From Arthrobacter sp. B1805 (GTDB lineage: Bacteria; Actinomycetota; Actinomycetes; Actinomycetales; Micrococcaceae), in assembly GCF_002929745.1 (NCBI RefSeq), contig NZ_PJIQ01000002.1, forward strand, positions 62,001 to 126,000: DNA of 64,000 bases, given 5' to 3'. The notes under the pieces were generated by a model. It saw nothing but the letters and a program-made list of their open reading frames with translations, made no database searches and was not told the origin of the DNA. Positions within the stretch are counted from its first letter, which is position 1, and every line of letters begins with the position of its first letter. This document shows, piece by piece, positions 55,795-64,000 of this stretch. Made by a program: the position numbers and the translations under genes.

Positions 55795-56259
55795 TTATGC
55801 CTCGACCGCTTCCTGGCGCTCGGGGGAACCGACCGCCGTGGACTCAACCGGAGCCGAGGACTCACCGCTGATGATCTCGATCTTGCGGGGCTTCGCGCGC
55901 TCACTCACGGGGATCGTCACGCTGAGGACGCCGTTCTCGTAGCGGGCGGAGATGCCCTCGGTGTCGACGCCCTGGCCGAGGTTGAGCTGGCGGAGGAACG
56001 AGCCGCTCTCGCGCTCGCGCGTCAGCCACTTGACGCCCTCGGCGCCGCGCAGTGTGCGCTCGGCGCGGATGGTCAGGAGCTGGCCGTCGACGTCGATGTC
56101 GACCGAGCCGGGATCGATGCCCGGAAGGTCCGCGGAGAGGACGTAGTGGTCCTTCTCGCGGTACAGGTCCATCGGCATGAGACGGAGACCGGGACGGCTT
56201 TCCAAAAGAGCGCCGGCAACGCGGTCCAGCTCGCGGAACGGATCAAACTTCATGGCCAC
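55795..56259 (-). CDS. Hsp20/alpha-crystallin family small heat-shock protein
   Basis: An ATP-independent chaperone that holds unfolding proteins. The alpha-crystallin domain runs from about residue 35 (MPMDLYREKDHYVLSADLPG) to the NGVLSVTIPVSERAKPRKIE block, with a short acidic tail. I start at GTG 56259 (MAMKFDPFRELDRVAG), nine bases after AAGGAG; the ATG two codons later is the alternative. 154 residues. The promoter region has a perfect CIRCE element and a HAIR-like inverted repeat, so the gene is probably heat-inducible. Confidence 0.94.
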   Translation of the reverse strand: MAMKFDPFRELDRVAGALLESRPGLRLMPMDLYREKDHYVLSADLPGIDPGSVDIDVDGQLLTIRAERTLRGAEGVKWLTRERESGSFLRQLNLGQGVDTEGISARYENGVLSVTIPVSERAKPRKIEIISGESSAPVESTAVGSPERQEAVEA

Positions 56260-56317
56260 TGGAAACAACTCCTTCGTCTGTGCCACCGGCAGGTGGGCGG
56301 TTCCTGGGTTGAGCGCC

Positions 56318-56338
56318 CTTCGCTCAACTACGAAAATA
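56318..56338. promoter_or_regulatory. HAIR-like inverted repeat (HspR operator candidate)
   Basis: GTTGAGCG and CGCTCAAC separated by five bases. The core TTGAG-N9-CTCAA has the same half-sites and spacing as the HspR box CTTGAGT-N7-ACTCAAG. It lies directly downstream of CIRCE, between it and the hsp20 ribosome site. Confidence 0.65.
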
Positions 56339-56365
56339 TTAGCACTCGCACCCTCCGAGTGCTAA
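56339..56365. promoter_or_regulatory. CIRCE element (HrcA operator) of hsp20
   Basis: TTAGCACTC, nine bases, GAGTGCTAA: an exact match to the CIRCE consensus, 80 bases upstream of the hsp20 start. Confidence 0.95.
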
Positions 56366-56405
56366 GTGTTTTTGTTCGCTCAGAACGAACGCCCCGGCAC
56401 GCAGA

Positions 56406-56437
56406 AAGGCCCGTACCGACGTATCGATACGGGCCTT
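56406..56437 (-). terminator. Terminator after tRNA-Val
   Basis: Ten-bp stem AAGGCCCGTA / TACGGGCCTT with a 12-base loop, followed on the minus strand by TCTGC. It lies 14 bases after the tRNA end. Confidence 0.75.
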
Positions 56438-56451
56438 CCAGATGATCCTCG

Positions 56452-56525
56452 TGCCTGCGCGGGGCCTCGATCCCCGGGCCTTCCGCGTGTGAAGCGGATG
56501 CTCTACCAGACTGAGCTACACAGGC
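56452..56525 (-). tRNA. tRNA-Val (CAC anticodon)
   Basis: Reading leftward: acceptor GCCTGTG/CGCAGGC (one G-U pair), D-arm GCTCAGTCTGGTAGAGC, anticodon loop TTCACAC with CAC, T-arm GGGGATCGAGGCCCC. No encoded CCA. Confidence 0.95.
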
Positions 56526-56701
56526 AATTGGTTCTCCAACAGCTTAGGCCATCCGGGCTCCGCTCCAAATTCCGCGCGTACCGGCGCATGCGTCCCCCGT
56601 CCTGCGGGCGCTGGTCTTTGCCCCCCGTCCTCAGTAGCCTGAACGGGAAGCCGGGCGGGCGTTCCGCATGCCGCGGCACGCCATGACGAAGGGACCGCAC
56701 C

Positions 56702-56953
56702 ATGGACAACCAGGACATTCTGCAGCGCATCCAGGCACTCGTGCAGGAGGAGCACGAGCTCCGCGACCAGCCCCAGGACGCCGGCGCCGGCGAGGCCCAC
56801 CAGGATCACGCTGCCCGGCTGAAGCGCGTTGAGGAGGACCTCGACCAGTGCTGGGACCTGCTCCGCCAGCGCAGGGCGAAGGCCGACGCCGGCGAGAATC
56901 CCGCTGATGCCGATGCCCGTCCGATCAGCCAGGTGGAGGGGTACCGCCAGTAA
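56702..56953 (+). CDS. DUF2630 family protein
   Basis: A small 83-residue helical protein. MDNQDILQRIQALVQEEHEL, then a His/Ala/Gly-rich insertion and the signature LDQCWDLLRQRRAKADAGEN with a closing SQVEGY. DUF2630 is widespread in actinobacteria with unknown function. The stop TAA shares its last base with the ATG of the next gene (TAATG), so the two are translationally coupled. Confidence 0.9.
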   Translation: MDNQDILQRIQALVQEEHELRDQPQDAGAGEAHQDHAARLKRVEEDLDQCWDLLRQRRAKADAGENPADADARPISQVEGYRQ

Positions 56954-57621
56954 TGGCACTGCCCCTAGTGCTGTTCGACGTCAACGGCACTCTCTCGGAC
57001 ACGGGACGCATGTCCCAGCATTTCGAGGAGATCGGAGCGCCGGCCCCGTTGGCAGCCCTGTGGTTCGCCTCCGTGCTCCGGGACGGATTCGCGCTGACCG
57101 CCGTCGGACAGAACGTAGCCTTCCATGACGTCGCAGCGGGAGCCCTGCGGGTGGTCCTCGCGGATCAGGTCCTGAACCGGGGCGTTGATGACGCCGTAGC
57201 GCACGTGATGGCGTCGCTGCAGGACCTCCCGGTGCACCCGGACGTCGCCGACGGTATCCGGGCACTGCGTGCCGGAGGGTTCGCCGTCGCGGTGCTCACC
57301 AACGGTGCGGCGTCCACGGCAGAAGCGCTGCTCGACCGCGGCGGCATCAGGGACGCCGTCGACGCCGTCCTGTCCGTCGAGGACGCGCCGCGCTGGAAAC
57401 CTGCCCCGGAGTCCTACTCCCACGCTCTGGAAACACTGAAGAGGGCAGCGGACGACGTCGTGCTGGTCGCCGTGCACCCCTGGGACGTCGACGGTGCAGC
57501 GCGTGCGGGTCTCCGCACCGTCTGGCTCAACCGGGAGGGGACGCCCTACCCGGCCACCATGACGCGTCCGGATCATGAAGTCTCCTCGATCGGTGACCTG
57601 ACCCGCGTGCTGGGCGGCTGA
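56953..57621 (+). CDS. HAD-superfamily hydrolase (haloacid dehalogenase type II-like)
   Basis: The nucleophile motif is LFDVNGTLSD, where the second Asp used by phosphatases as general acid is Asn; haloacid dehalogenases also lack this Asp. Motif II is VLTNGA, the Lys is in PRWKPAPESY and motif IV is VAVHPWDVDGAARAG, typical of the type II dehalogenase-like group. A cap domain lies between. 222 residues. Real substrates are unknown. It overlaps the DUF2630 gene by one base. Confidence 0.87.
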   Translation: MALPLVLFDVNGTLSDTGRMSQHFEEIGAPAPLAALWFASVLRDGFALTAVGQNVAFHDVAAGALRVVLADQVLNRGVDDAVAHVMASLQDLPVHPDVADGIRALRAGGFAVAVLTNGAASTAEALLDRGGIRDAVDAVLSVEDAPRWKPAPESYSHALETLKRAADDVVLVAVHPWDVDGAARAGLRTVWLNREGTPYPATMTRPDHEVSSIGDLTRVLGG

Positions 57622-57797
57622 CAGCGTTCTGCGTAGCCGGGTACCCGGGAACCTGCTGACCCGGAGGGCGCGCGCCAGTAGGGCCTGCATCAAGAAAGCG
57701 TAAAGACGCCGCTCCGGCCACCGGGCATCGGATTGAATGATCGATTGGTGCGACCGCCGCACCGGTCACTTCATCACCCGGAGGTCGAAGCATTCCC

Positions 57798-59219
57798 GTG
57801 AGCTCGAGCAGGGATACCCTCCGGAAATCGGTACCATCCGTCGTCGCCGGCGCGCGCAGGTTCCTCCGGACCACCGGTGCGTGGGCGAAACACCTCAGTC
57901 CACGTCACCCCGCCCAGGTGATCGTGATCGGGTTTGCGGCGGCAATCCTCGTCGGCACAGGCCTGTTGATGCTCCCGACGTCGAGGGTGGGTCCGGGCAG
58001 TGCCACATTCCTCGAGGCTCTGTTCACCGCGACCTCGGCTGTCTGCGTGACCGGGTTGATCGTCGTCGACACCCCCGTGTACTGGACCGGCAGCGGGCAC
58101 GTCATCATCCTCGCCCTGATCCAGGTGGGCGGGTTCGGAATCATGTCCTTCGCCTCGCTCCTCGGTGTGCTCCTGGCCCGCCGCATGGGTCTGCGATCGC
58201 GTATATCGGCTGCAGCCGAAACGAAGAGCGTGGGTTTCGGCGACGTGCGCAACGTGGTCCTCGGCGTCCTGCGGATCACGCTGCTCGTGGAGTCGGTGAC
58301 TGCGGTGCTGCTCGCCGCGCGCTTCCTCCTCGGTTACGGCTACGGGCTCGGGGAAGCGGTATGGCTCGGGATCTTCCACTCGATCTCGTCCTTCAACAAT
58401 GCGGGCTTCGCGCTCTTCAGCGACAACCTGATCGGCTTCGTGGGCGATCCATGGATCTGTCTCCCGATCTGCGCCGCGGTGATCATCGGAGGGCTCGGGT
58501 TCCCGGTCCTCTTCGAGTTGCGGCGGAACTTCCGGTATCCGCGGAAGTGGCACACGAACACCAGGCTGGTGCTCGGCGGCACCGTCATCCTCCTGGTCGT
58601 CGGAGCGCTCTTCATCACCGCCGTCGAGTGGTCCAATCCTGCGACCCTCGGTGCCCTGCATGCGGAGGAGCGCATCCTCGCAGGGTTCTTCCAGTCCACC
58701 ATGACACGCACGGCGGGCTTCAACAGCGTGGATTTCGCGCACCTCGATCCGGTCACGCTCCTGGCCATGGACGTGCTCATGTTCATCGGCGCCGGTCCCG
58801 CCGGTACGGCCGGCGGCCTGAAGATCACGACGTTCGGCGTGCTGTTCTTCATCCTTCACACGGAGATCAGCGGCGGTACGGCGGTCAACGTCTTCGGCAA
58901 GCGTCTGCCCCGCTCCGTGCACCGGCAGGCCATCTCCATCGTCCTGCTCGCCGTCGGACTCGTGATCGCCGCAACGATGTTCCTCATGCTCACCACGGAT
59001 TTCGGGCTGGACCGCATCCTCTTCGAGGTGATCTCCGCCTTCTCCACGGTCGGGCTCTCCACCGGTATCACGGCAGGCATCCCACCCGCGGGCCAGGTCG
59101 TCCTCATCCTCGTGATGTTCGCGGGGCGGCTCGGCCCGGTGACCCTCGCCTCTGCTCTCGCACTCCGCTCGAAACCCCTCTACTACGAGTACCCGAAGGA
59201 AAGGCCCCTCATTGGCTAG
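57798..59219 (+). CDS. TrkH/KtrB-family potassium uptake protein
   Basis: The membrane subunit of a K+ (or K+/Na+) uptake system. The 473-residue product has the four pore loops of the SKT family: ATSAVCVTGL, SISSFNNAGFALF, TMTRTAGFNSVDF and AFSTVGLSTGITAG, each with the filter glycine. The length is closer to KtrB than to TrkH. GTG start 57798. The stop overlaps the start of the regulatory subunit gene by 8 bases, so the two are expressed together. Confidence 0.94.
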   Translation: MSSSRDTLRKSVPSVVAGARRFLRTTGAWAKHLSPRHPAQVIVIGFAAAILVGTGLLMLPTSRVGPGSATFLEALFTATSAVCVTGLIVVDTPVYWTGSGHVIILALIQVGGFGIMSFASLLGVLLARRMGLRSRISAAAETKSVGFGDVRNVVLGVLRITLLVESVTAVLLAARFLLGYGYGLGEAVWLGIFHSISSFNNAGFALFSDNLIGFVGDPWICLPICAAVIIGGLGFPVLFELRRNFRYPRKWHTNTRLVLGGTVILLVVGALFITAVEWSNPATLGALHAEERILAGFFQSTMTRTAGFNSVDFAHLDPVTLLAMDVLMFIGAGPAGTAGGLKITTFGVLFFILHTEISGGTAVNVFGKRLPRSVHRQAISIVLLAVGLVIAATMFLMLTTDFGLDRILFEVISAFSTVGLSTGITAGIPPAGQVVLILVMFAGRLGPVTLASALALRSKPLYYEYPKERPLIG

Positions 59220-59910
59220 GCAACGCATCTTCTCCTCCACGCCGACCGAGGCGATCGCAGCCGCCGATTCTGTGGCAGTGATCGGTCTCGGCCGCTTCGG
59301 CGGCGCACTCGCGCTCGAACTCGAGAACGCGGGGACGGAGGTCCTCGGGATCGACAACGACGAGGACATCGTCCAGTCCTACAACGGGCGGTTGACGCAC
59401 GTGGTCCGGGCGGACACCACCAGGGAGGCGGCGCTGCACCAACTGTCACTGCCCGAGTTCGACCGCGTCGTCGTGGGTATCGGCAGCGACCTGGAGGCGA
59501 GCATCCTGACGACGTCGACCCTCCTGCGTTTCGACCGCCCCACCATCTGGGCGAAGGCCATCAGCGAGCCGCACGCGCAGATCCTCTCCCAGCTCGGCGT
59601 GGAACGCGTGATCCGGCCTGAGCACGACATGGGCAAGCGCGTGGCACACCTGGTCCGCGGGACGATGCTCGACTACGTTGAGTTCGAGGACAACTTCGCG
59701 ATGGTCAAGACCCGCCCGCCACGCGAGTACTGGGACCGGGAGCTCGGCACCACCGGACTGCGGGCCAGGTACGGCGTCACCGTGGTCGCGGTCAAACGGA
59801 AGGGCGGCGGATGGGACTACACGACGGCCGAGACCACGCTGTACGACGACGACGAGATCATCGTCGCAGGGCCGACGCGCAAGGCCGAACTGTTCAGCTC
59901 GCTGGTGTAG
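59212..59910 (+). CDS. TrkA/KtrA-family potassium uptake regulatory subunit
   Basis: A cytoplasmic RCK protein gating the adjacent TrkH/KtrB pore. RCK_N has the nucleotide motif VAVIGLGRFGGALALELE and the acidic residue at the end of strand 2 (VLGIDNDE); RCK_C ends with DDEIIVAGPTRKAEL. 232 residues, one RCK unit as in KtrA. It starts with TTG at 59212, overlapping the upstream gene by 8 bases. Confidence 0.93.
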   Translation: MARQRIFSSTPTEAIAAADSVAVIGLGRFGGALALELENAGTEVLGIDNDEDIVQSYNGRLTHVVRADTTREAALHQLSLPEFDRVVVGIGSDLEASILTTSTLLRFDRPTIWAKAISEPHAQILSQLGVERVIRPEHDMGKRVAHLVRGTMLDYVEFEDNFAMVKTRPPREYWDRELGTTGLRARYGVTVVAVKRKGGGWDYTTAETTLYDDDEIIVAGPTRKAELFSSLV

Positions 59911-60014
59911 GACCGCGGAGACAGCGACCGTCGATTCAGGCTAGGCTTGAAGCTCTGGTGAGCCGGGAAGTCTGGTCGGCGCTCCCCTGAGCGTGCCCGA
60001 TCGAAGGACCCCCG

Positions 60015-61430
60015 ATGAACACACAGCCAGCCTCCCCTCAACCCTCCGCACCGCCCGGCAGCCACGTCTTCACACGCAGCAGCTACCCGGAGCACCTGCG
60101 GATCTCGACGATCCTGCGCAAGGAGACGGTGGGCGGCGCGCTCCTCCTCCTGGCCACGATCCTGGCCCTGATCCTCGCGAACTCGCCGGCCGCCGACGCG
60201 TACTTCCTGGTGCGGGACTTCCGGTTCGGCTACGAACCGTGGCACCTCGAACTCAGCGTCGGTGCCTGGGCCGCGGACGGTCTGCTCGCCATCTTCTTCT
60301 TCCTTGCAGGGCTGGAACTGAAGCGCGAGTTCGTTGCCGGTGATCTCCGGAAGTTCGACCGCGCCGTCGTGCCCGTCGCTGCCGCCGTCGGCGGTGTCGT
60401 CGTTCCCGCGCTGGTCTACGTCGCCATCACTGCGACCGCGGGACCGGAGGCGCTGCGCGGCTGGGCCATCCCGACCGCAACCGACATCGCCTTCGCCGTC
60501 GCGGTCCTCGCCGTCGTCGGTTCGTCCCTGCCGAGCGCGCTGCGGATATTCCTGCTCACGCTGGCCGTCGTCGACGACCTCCTCGCTATCAGCATCATCG
60601 CCTTCTTCTACTCCGAGGACATCCAGGCGCCCCCGCTGCTGTTCGCGATCATCCCGCTCGCGCTCTTCGCCTTCCTTGCGCAGCGCTTCCCCACCTTCTT
60701 CCAGCGCAACGTCTGGGCGCCCTGGCTCATCCTCCTGCCCATCGGCTTCGTGGTGTGGGCACTCGTGCACGAGTCGGGGGTGCACGCCACGGTGGCCGGT
60801 GTGCTCCTCGGATTCGCCATCCCGGTGCTGCCGAAGGGCAGGAAGGCCGCGGCTGGGGACGTCGTGGTGCACCCCATGACCGTGCAGGACGACGACGGGC
60901 CCACGCAGGCGCACGACGTCGCCCCCGACGGCCTCGCCGACACCCTCGAGCACCGCATCCGCCCCGTCTCGGCCGGGTTCGCGGTGCCGGTGTTCGCGTT
61001 CTTCAGTGCAGGGGTCGCGATCGGCGGCATCGAGGGACTCGTCAGTGCGATCACCGATCCCATCGCCATCGGCATCATGGTGGCACTGGTGATCGGCAAG
61101 CCGGTCGGCATCCTGATCGCGACCTTCGCCGTCACGAAGACCACGAAGGCCAGCCTCGACCCGGACCTCGCCTGGGTGGACATCATCGGCGTGGCTCTTC
61201 TGGCGGGTGTCGGGTTCACGGTGTCGCTGCTGATCAGCGAACTCGGCTTCGGGCAGGGAACACCGGAGGACGACCACGCGAAGGTCGCGATCCTCGCGGG
61301 CTCGCTCATTGCAGCGCTTGCCGCGGCAATCCTGCTGCGGCGGCGCAACAAGCGCTACCGCGAGATCGAGGCGCAGGAGCAGATCGACGCCGACGACGAC
61401 GGCGTGCCGGACGTTTTCGAAGGGCGCTAA
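60015..61430 (+). CDS. nhaA: Na+/H+ antiporter NhaA
   Basis: It exchanges external H+ for cytoplasmic Na+ to maintain pH and sodium balance. About 12 membrane helices; the transport Asp pair is in [15 protein letters not shown], and [16 protein letters not shown] and [14 protein letters not shown] are NhaA signatures. Helix XI region: [16 protein letters not shown]. The loop at about residues 273-320 carries an acidic insertion and the tail ends [14 protein letters not shown]. 471 residues, longer than E. coli NhaA (388). It follows the potassium genes, which suggests an ion-balance cluster, but it has its own start region. Confidence 0.95.
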   Translation: MNTQPASPQPSAPPGSHVFTRSSYPEHLRISTILRKETVGGALLLLATILALILANSPAADAYFLVRDFRFGYEPWHLELSVGAWAADGLLAIFFFLAGLELKREFVAGDLRKFDRAVVPVAAAVGGVVVPALVYVAITATAGPEALRGWAIPTATDIAFAVAVLAVVGSSLPSALRIFLLTLAVVDDLLAISIIAFFYSEDIQAPPLLFAIIPLALFAFLAQRFPTFFQRNVWAPWLILLPIGFVVWALVHESGVHATVAGVLLGFAIPVLPKGRKAAAGDVVVHPMTVQDDDGPTQAHDVAPDGLADTLEHRIRPVSAGFAVPVFAFFSAGVAIGGIEGLVSAITDPIAIGIMVALVIGKPVGILIATFAVTKTTKASLDPDLAWVDIIGVALLAGVGFTVSLLISELGFGQGTPEDDHAKVAILAGSLIAALAAAILLRRRNKRYREIEAQEQIDADDDGVPDVFEGR

Positions 61431-61437
61431 GGGCGCA

Positions 61438-61692
61438 TCAGTCCTGGATGCGGCGAGCGAGCCAGGACAGCGTCAGGGCGCCGGCGCTGCGGCGGAACCC
61501 GCTTCGGCCCGAGACCACCTCGAGCGCCGCCCAGAGGGCGAGACAGGCAGCACTGGCCCGGCGCAGGCGCTCGCGGTTCTCCTCCTCGAGCGCCATGAAG
61601 GACGCGGCGCCGAGCAGTGCCCAACCGAGGATCGGTGTGTTCGGCTTCTGGGCGATCGTCTGGCGCCCCAGGCTGTCGGTGAAGAATCCCAT
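61438..61692 (-). CDS. Small hypothetical protein downstream of ku
   Basis: I do not recognise a family. The 84-residue product has a hydrophobic segment (TPILGWALLGAASFMALEE), a basic helix, then a second weakly hydrophobic stretch (AACLALWAALEVVSG) and an Arg-rich end. The ATG shares one base with the ku stop (TGATG); GTG 61695 is an alternative. Co-transcription and coupling with ku are likely. It is convergent with nhaA, with 7 bases between the stops. Confidence 0.65.
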   Translation of the reverse strand: MGFFTDSLGRQTIAQKPNTPILGWALLGAASFMALEEENRERLRRASAACLALWAALEVVSGRSGFRRSAGALTLSWLARRIQD

Positions 61693-62531
61693 CACGCGCC
61701 CTTCTTCTTGGAGGTGCCGGAGGTCTTCTTGGTCTCGGCCTTCTTCTCACGGTTCTTCTCGACGCTCCGGCGCAGGGCCTCCATGAGGTCCAGCACGTTG
61801 TCGCCGTCGTCCTCGCTAGCGTCGGTACCGAAGGTCTCCTCGGTGTCGAGCGTGTCGCCCTTCTCGATCTTCGCGTCGATCAGGGTGCGCAGCTGGACCT
61901 GGTACTCGTCGGTGAAGTTCTCCGGATCGAAATCCGTGGAGAAGGAATCGACGAGGGCGGCGGACATCTGCTTCTCCTTCGCGGAGATGCGCACCTTCTC
62001 CTCGAGGGCGGGGAAGGACGCCTCCCGGACCTCGTCATCCCAGAGCAGCGTCTGCAGCATGAGGACGTCCCCGCGGACCCGCAGCGCGGCCAGGCGGCTC
62101 TTCTGGCGGAGTGAGAACTGCACGATCGCGGTGCGCTCCGTGTCCTCGAGGGTCCGCCGAAGCAGGACGTAGGCCTTCGTGGAGGTGCTGTCGGGCTCGA
62201 GGTAGTAGGCGCGGTCGTACATGATCGGATCGATCTGCTCGCTCGGGACGAACTCCACCACCTCGATCTCCCGGCTCTTCTCGACCGGAAGGGAGGCGAG
62301 ATCCTCGTCCGTGAGGACGACGGTGTGCTCGCCGTCGTCGTAGGCCTTGTCGATGTGCTTGAAGTCCACGATCTCGCTGCAGATCTCGCAGCGCCGCTGG
62401 TAGCGGATGCGGCCGCCGTCCTTGTCGTGCACCTGGTGCAGGGAGATGTCGTGGTCCTCCGTGGCGCTGTAGACCTTGACCGGCACATTGACCAGCCCGA
62501 ATGCAACCGCACCCTTCCAGATGGCTCTCAT
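61692..62531 (-). CDS. ku: Non-homologous end-joining protein Ku
   Basis: A homodimeric ring protein that binds broken DNA ends and recruits LigD. The bacterial Ku core is complete: MRAIWKGAVAFGLVNVPVKV, RCEICSEIVDFKHIDKAYD, then EIEVVEFVPSEQIDPIMYD and KAYVLLRRTLEDTERTAIVQ. A Lys-rich C-terminal tail (VEKNREKKAETKKTSGTSKK) matches the DNA-binding extensions of actinobacterial Ku. 279 residues. It diverges from the SRPBCC gene and ligD on the right. Confidence 0.96.
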   Translation of the reverse strand: MRAIWKGAVAFGLVNVPVKVYSATEDHDISLHQVHDKDGGRIRYQRRCEICSEIVDFKHIDKAYDDGEHTVVLTDEDLASLPVEKSREIEVVEFVPSEQIDPIMYDRAYYLEPDSTSTKAYVLLRRTLEDTERTAIVQFSLRQKSRLAALRVRGDVLMLQTLLWDDEVREASFPALEEKVRISAKEKQMSAALVDSFSTDFDPENFTDEYQVQLRTLIDAKIEKGDTLDTEETFGTDASEDDGDNVLDLMEALRRSVEKNREKKAETKKTSGTSKKKGA

Positions 62532-62600
62532 GGGTCAAGTCAACACCAAGCAGGCTTAGTGGGCCAGAGGATGCCCTCGGTCCACCCCTAGACTTGAGGG

Positions 62601-63095
62601 GTGACTTCCGAGACCGTAGAGCCCATCGTCAGCAAGACAACCAGCGACGACGGCGCCACCGTGCTGCGCCTGGAGTTCCAGTTCGCGTTCCCGCCGACCG
62701 TCCTGTGGAAGCACCTGACCGAGGCGGACAAGCTGAAGTACTGGTTCCCCTGCGAGATGGAGTTCGAACCGCGGAAGGACGAGGAGATCCTCTTCCGGTA
62801 CGCGGACCAGAAGCCACTGCGCGGGGTGGTCCTCGAGGCGGAGCGCCCACGCCTCCTCGCTTATACCTGGGAGACGGACAGCTTGCGCTGGGAGCTCGCG
62901 CGGACGGGCGACAACGGTACGCAACTCGTGCTCCACCTGACGCCGGGCAGCCCCCGGCACTCGCCGACGATGGCCGCTGGCTGGCACCTCACTATCGCCG
63001 GCCTGGACGACTTCCTCAACAAGCGGAACCTCGGCCAGGATCCGGCACTCTGGGACATCTACGTCGATCGCTACCGCGCGCAGTTCGCCGACTAG
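62601..63095 (+). CDS. SRPBCC/AHSA1-domain protein
   Basis: The 164-residue product has the START-like fold: FQFAFPPTVLWKHLTEADKL, KYWFPCEMEFEPRKDEEI, RLLAYTWETDSLRWELA, MAAGWHLTIAGLDDFLN. AHSA1-type SRPBCC proteins bind hydrophobic ligands or act as Hsp90 co-factor-like proteins; no function can be assigned here. GTG start 69 bases from the divergent ku start. It lies between ku and ligD. Confidence 0.88.
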   Translation: MTSETVEPIVSKTTSDDGATVLRLEFQFAFPPTVLWKHLTEADKLKYWFPCEMEFEPRKDEEILFRYADQKPLRGVVLEAERPRLLAYTWETDSLRWELARTGDNGTQLVLHLTPGSPRHSPTMAAGWHLTIAGLDDFLNKRNLGQDPALWDIYVDRYRAQFAD

Positions 63096-63177
63096 GACAC
63101 GCGGCGCCGCCTCTGCACCCGTCACCGGCGGCTGATTGCCACTGGCATCGCGCGCGTATCCGGTCAAGACTGGGTGA

Positions 63178-64000
63178 ATGGCCCCTCCGAGCTCCGCCCG
63201 GCAACAGACCGTCACCGTGGACGGGCGCACGCTCCGGCTGTCCAATCTGGACAAGGTGCTGTACCCGGCGACGGGAACGACCAAGGCCGATGTCCTGGCC
63301 TACTACGCAGCAGTGGCTCCCCACCTGATCCGGCACGCGGGCCATCGTCCCGTCACGCGGAAGCGCTGGGTGCACGGTGTGGGCACACCGGACGAGCCGG
63401 GCCAGGTGTTCTTCCAGAAGAACATCGACGACAACGCGCCCTCCTGGGTGCCGCGCAACGCCATTCAGCACAAGGACCACGTCAACGTCTACCCCATGGT
63501 CAACGACCTCGCGACGCTGACCTGGCTGGGCCAGATCGCGGCGATCGAGATCCACGTGCCGCAGTGGCGATTCGGGGCCGACGGTGCGAAGGGCAATCCC
63601 GACCGCCTCGTGCTGGACCTTGACCCGGGGGACGGAGCAGGGATTGCGGAGTGCGCAGAGGTGGCACGGCTTGCGCGGCCGATCCTGCAGGACATGGGAC
63701 TCGAGCCCTACCCTGTCACCAGCGGATCGAAGGGCATCCACCTCTACTGCGCCCTCGACGGAGGGCAGACATCCGAGCAGGTCTCCGCCGTCGCGCACGA
63801 ACTGGCCCGCGCCCTCGAGGCGGACCACCCGGACCTGGCCGTCAGCGACATGAAGAAGGCGCTGCGATCGGGCAGGGTGCTCGTGGACTGGAGCCAGAAC
63901 AACGCCAACAAGACGACGGTCAGTCCCTACTCGCTGCGCGGACGGTTCCAGCCGACCGTCGCCGCGCCGCGCACGTGGGAGGAACTCGATGATGAGGACC
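63178..64000 (+). CDS. ligD: ATP-dependent DNA ligase LigD, N-terminal polymerase domain (3' end outside the window)
   Basis: The frame is open from ATG 63178 to the window edge (274 residues seen). It is the LigD primase-polymerase domain of the archaeo-eukaryotic primase type: LSNLDKVLYPATG, the catalytic Asp pair in LVLDLDPGDG, TSGSKGIHLYCALDG and VLVDWSQNNANKTTVSPYSL. This polymerase fills gaps during end joining. Ligase and nuclease domains would lie beyond 64000; the polymerase-first order is like mycobacterial LigD. ku lies 650 bases to the left, divergent. Confidence 0.95.
   Translation, partial: MAPPSSARQQTVTVDGRTLRLSNLDKVLYPATGTTKADVLAYYAAVAPHLIRHAGHRPVTRKRWVHGVGTPDEPGQVFFQKNIDDNAPSWVPRNAIQHKDHVNVYPMVNDLATLTWLGQIAAIEIHVPQWRFGADGAKGNPDRLVLDLDPGDGAGIAECAEVARLARPILQDMGLEPYPVTSGSKGIHLYCALDGGQTSEQVSAVAHELARALEADHPDLAVSDMKKALRSGRVLVDWSQNNANKTTVSPYSLRGRFQPTVAAPRTWEELDDED

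Noticed and set aside
57737-59281. A 514-codon plus-strand frame and a 531-codon minus-strand frame overlapping the TrkH/KtrB gene
   Set aside because: Only the 57798-59219 frame has membrane helices and the four potassium-filter loops; the others are Arg/Pro- or Glu/Asp-rich shadows.

Overview
The window is the replication-origin region of a high-G+C Gram-positive chromosome, most likely Arthrobacter or a close relative in the Micrococcaceae (Actinomycetota). The reasons are the actinobacterial gene set around dnaA (trxB-trxA, parB-parA, rsmG, jag, yidC, yidD, rnpA, rpmH, dnaA, dnaN, gnd, recF, a DUF721 gene, gyrB, gyrA), and marker genes such as crgA, a DUF3566 protein, a DLW-39 protein, fhaA/fhaB, a class E sortase and imuA-imuB-dnaE2. 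Many starts are GTG. This is inference from gene content; no 16S rRNA is present.

Layout. Bases 1-2.7 kb carry the end of a membrane-anchored MviN-associated pseudokinase-type protein, then trxB and trxA. Bases 2.7-5.2 kb hold no convincing gene but five parS centromere sites; two more parS sites lie inside parB and parA. Bases 5.2-11 kb are a leftward run (parB, parA, rsmG, jag, yidC, yidD, rnpA, rpmH). dnaA follows at 11.5 kb, with oriC between dnaA and dnaN, and a rightward run dnaN-gnd-recF-DUF721-gyrB-gyrA-DUF3566 with tRNA-Ile and tRNA-Ala. Bases 23.5-29 kb hold a transporter, a cyclophilin, a rhomboid protease, crgA, a sortase and pabA. A second cluster of DnaA boxes lies upstream of crgA.

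Bases 29-39 kb are the tightly overlapping leftward cell-wall signalling operon fhaA-fhaB-pstP-rodA-pbpA-pknA-pknB. Bases 39-64 kb are more accessory: a secreted M14 carboxypeptidase, the SOS mutagenesis cassette imuA-imuB-dnaE2 with a LexA box, a DUF5997/LysR-type sensor pair, gluconate uptake and phosphorylation with a GntR regulator, a truncated GAF-ANTAR protein, dps, a PstS-like lipoprotein, a small heat-shock protein with both CIRCE and HAIR-like operators, TrkH/TrkA potassium uptake, NhaA, and the NHEJ genes ku and ligD (ligD runs off the end).

How it fits together: the left two-thirds couples replication initiation, origin segregation, RNase P/ribosome and membrane-insertion functions, supercoiling, and phosphorylation-controlled elongation and division. 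The right third is a stress block (DNA damage, oxidative, heat, ionic, double-strand breaks). I saw no IS element, phage, CRISPR array or rRNA operon.
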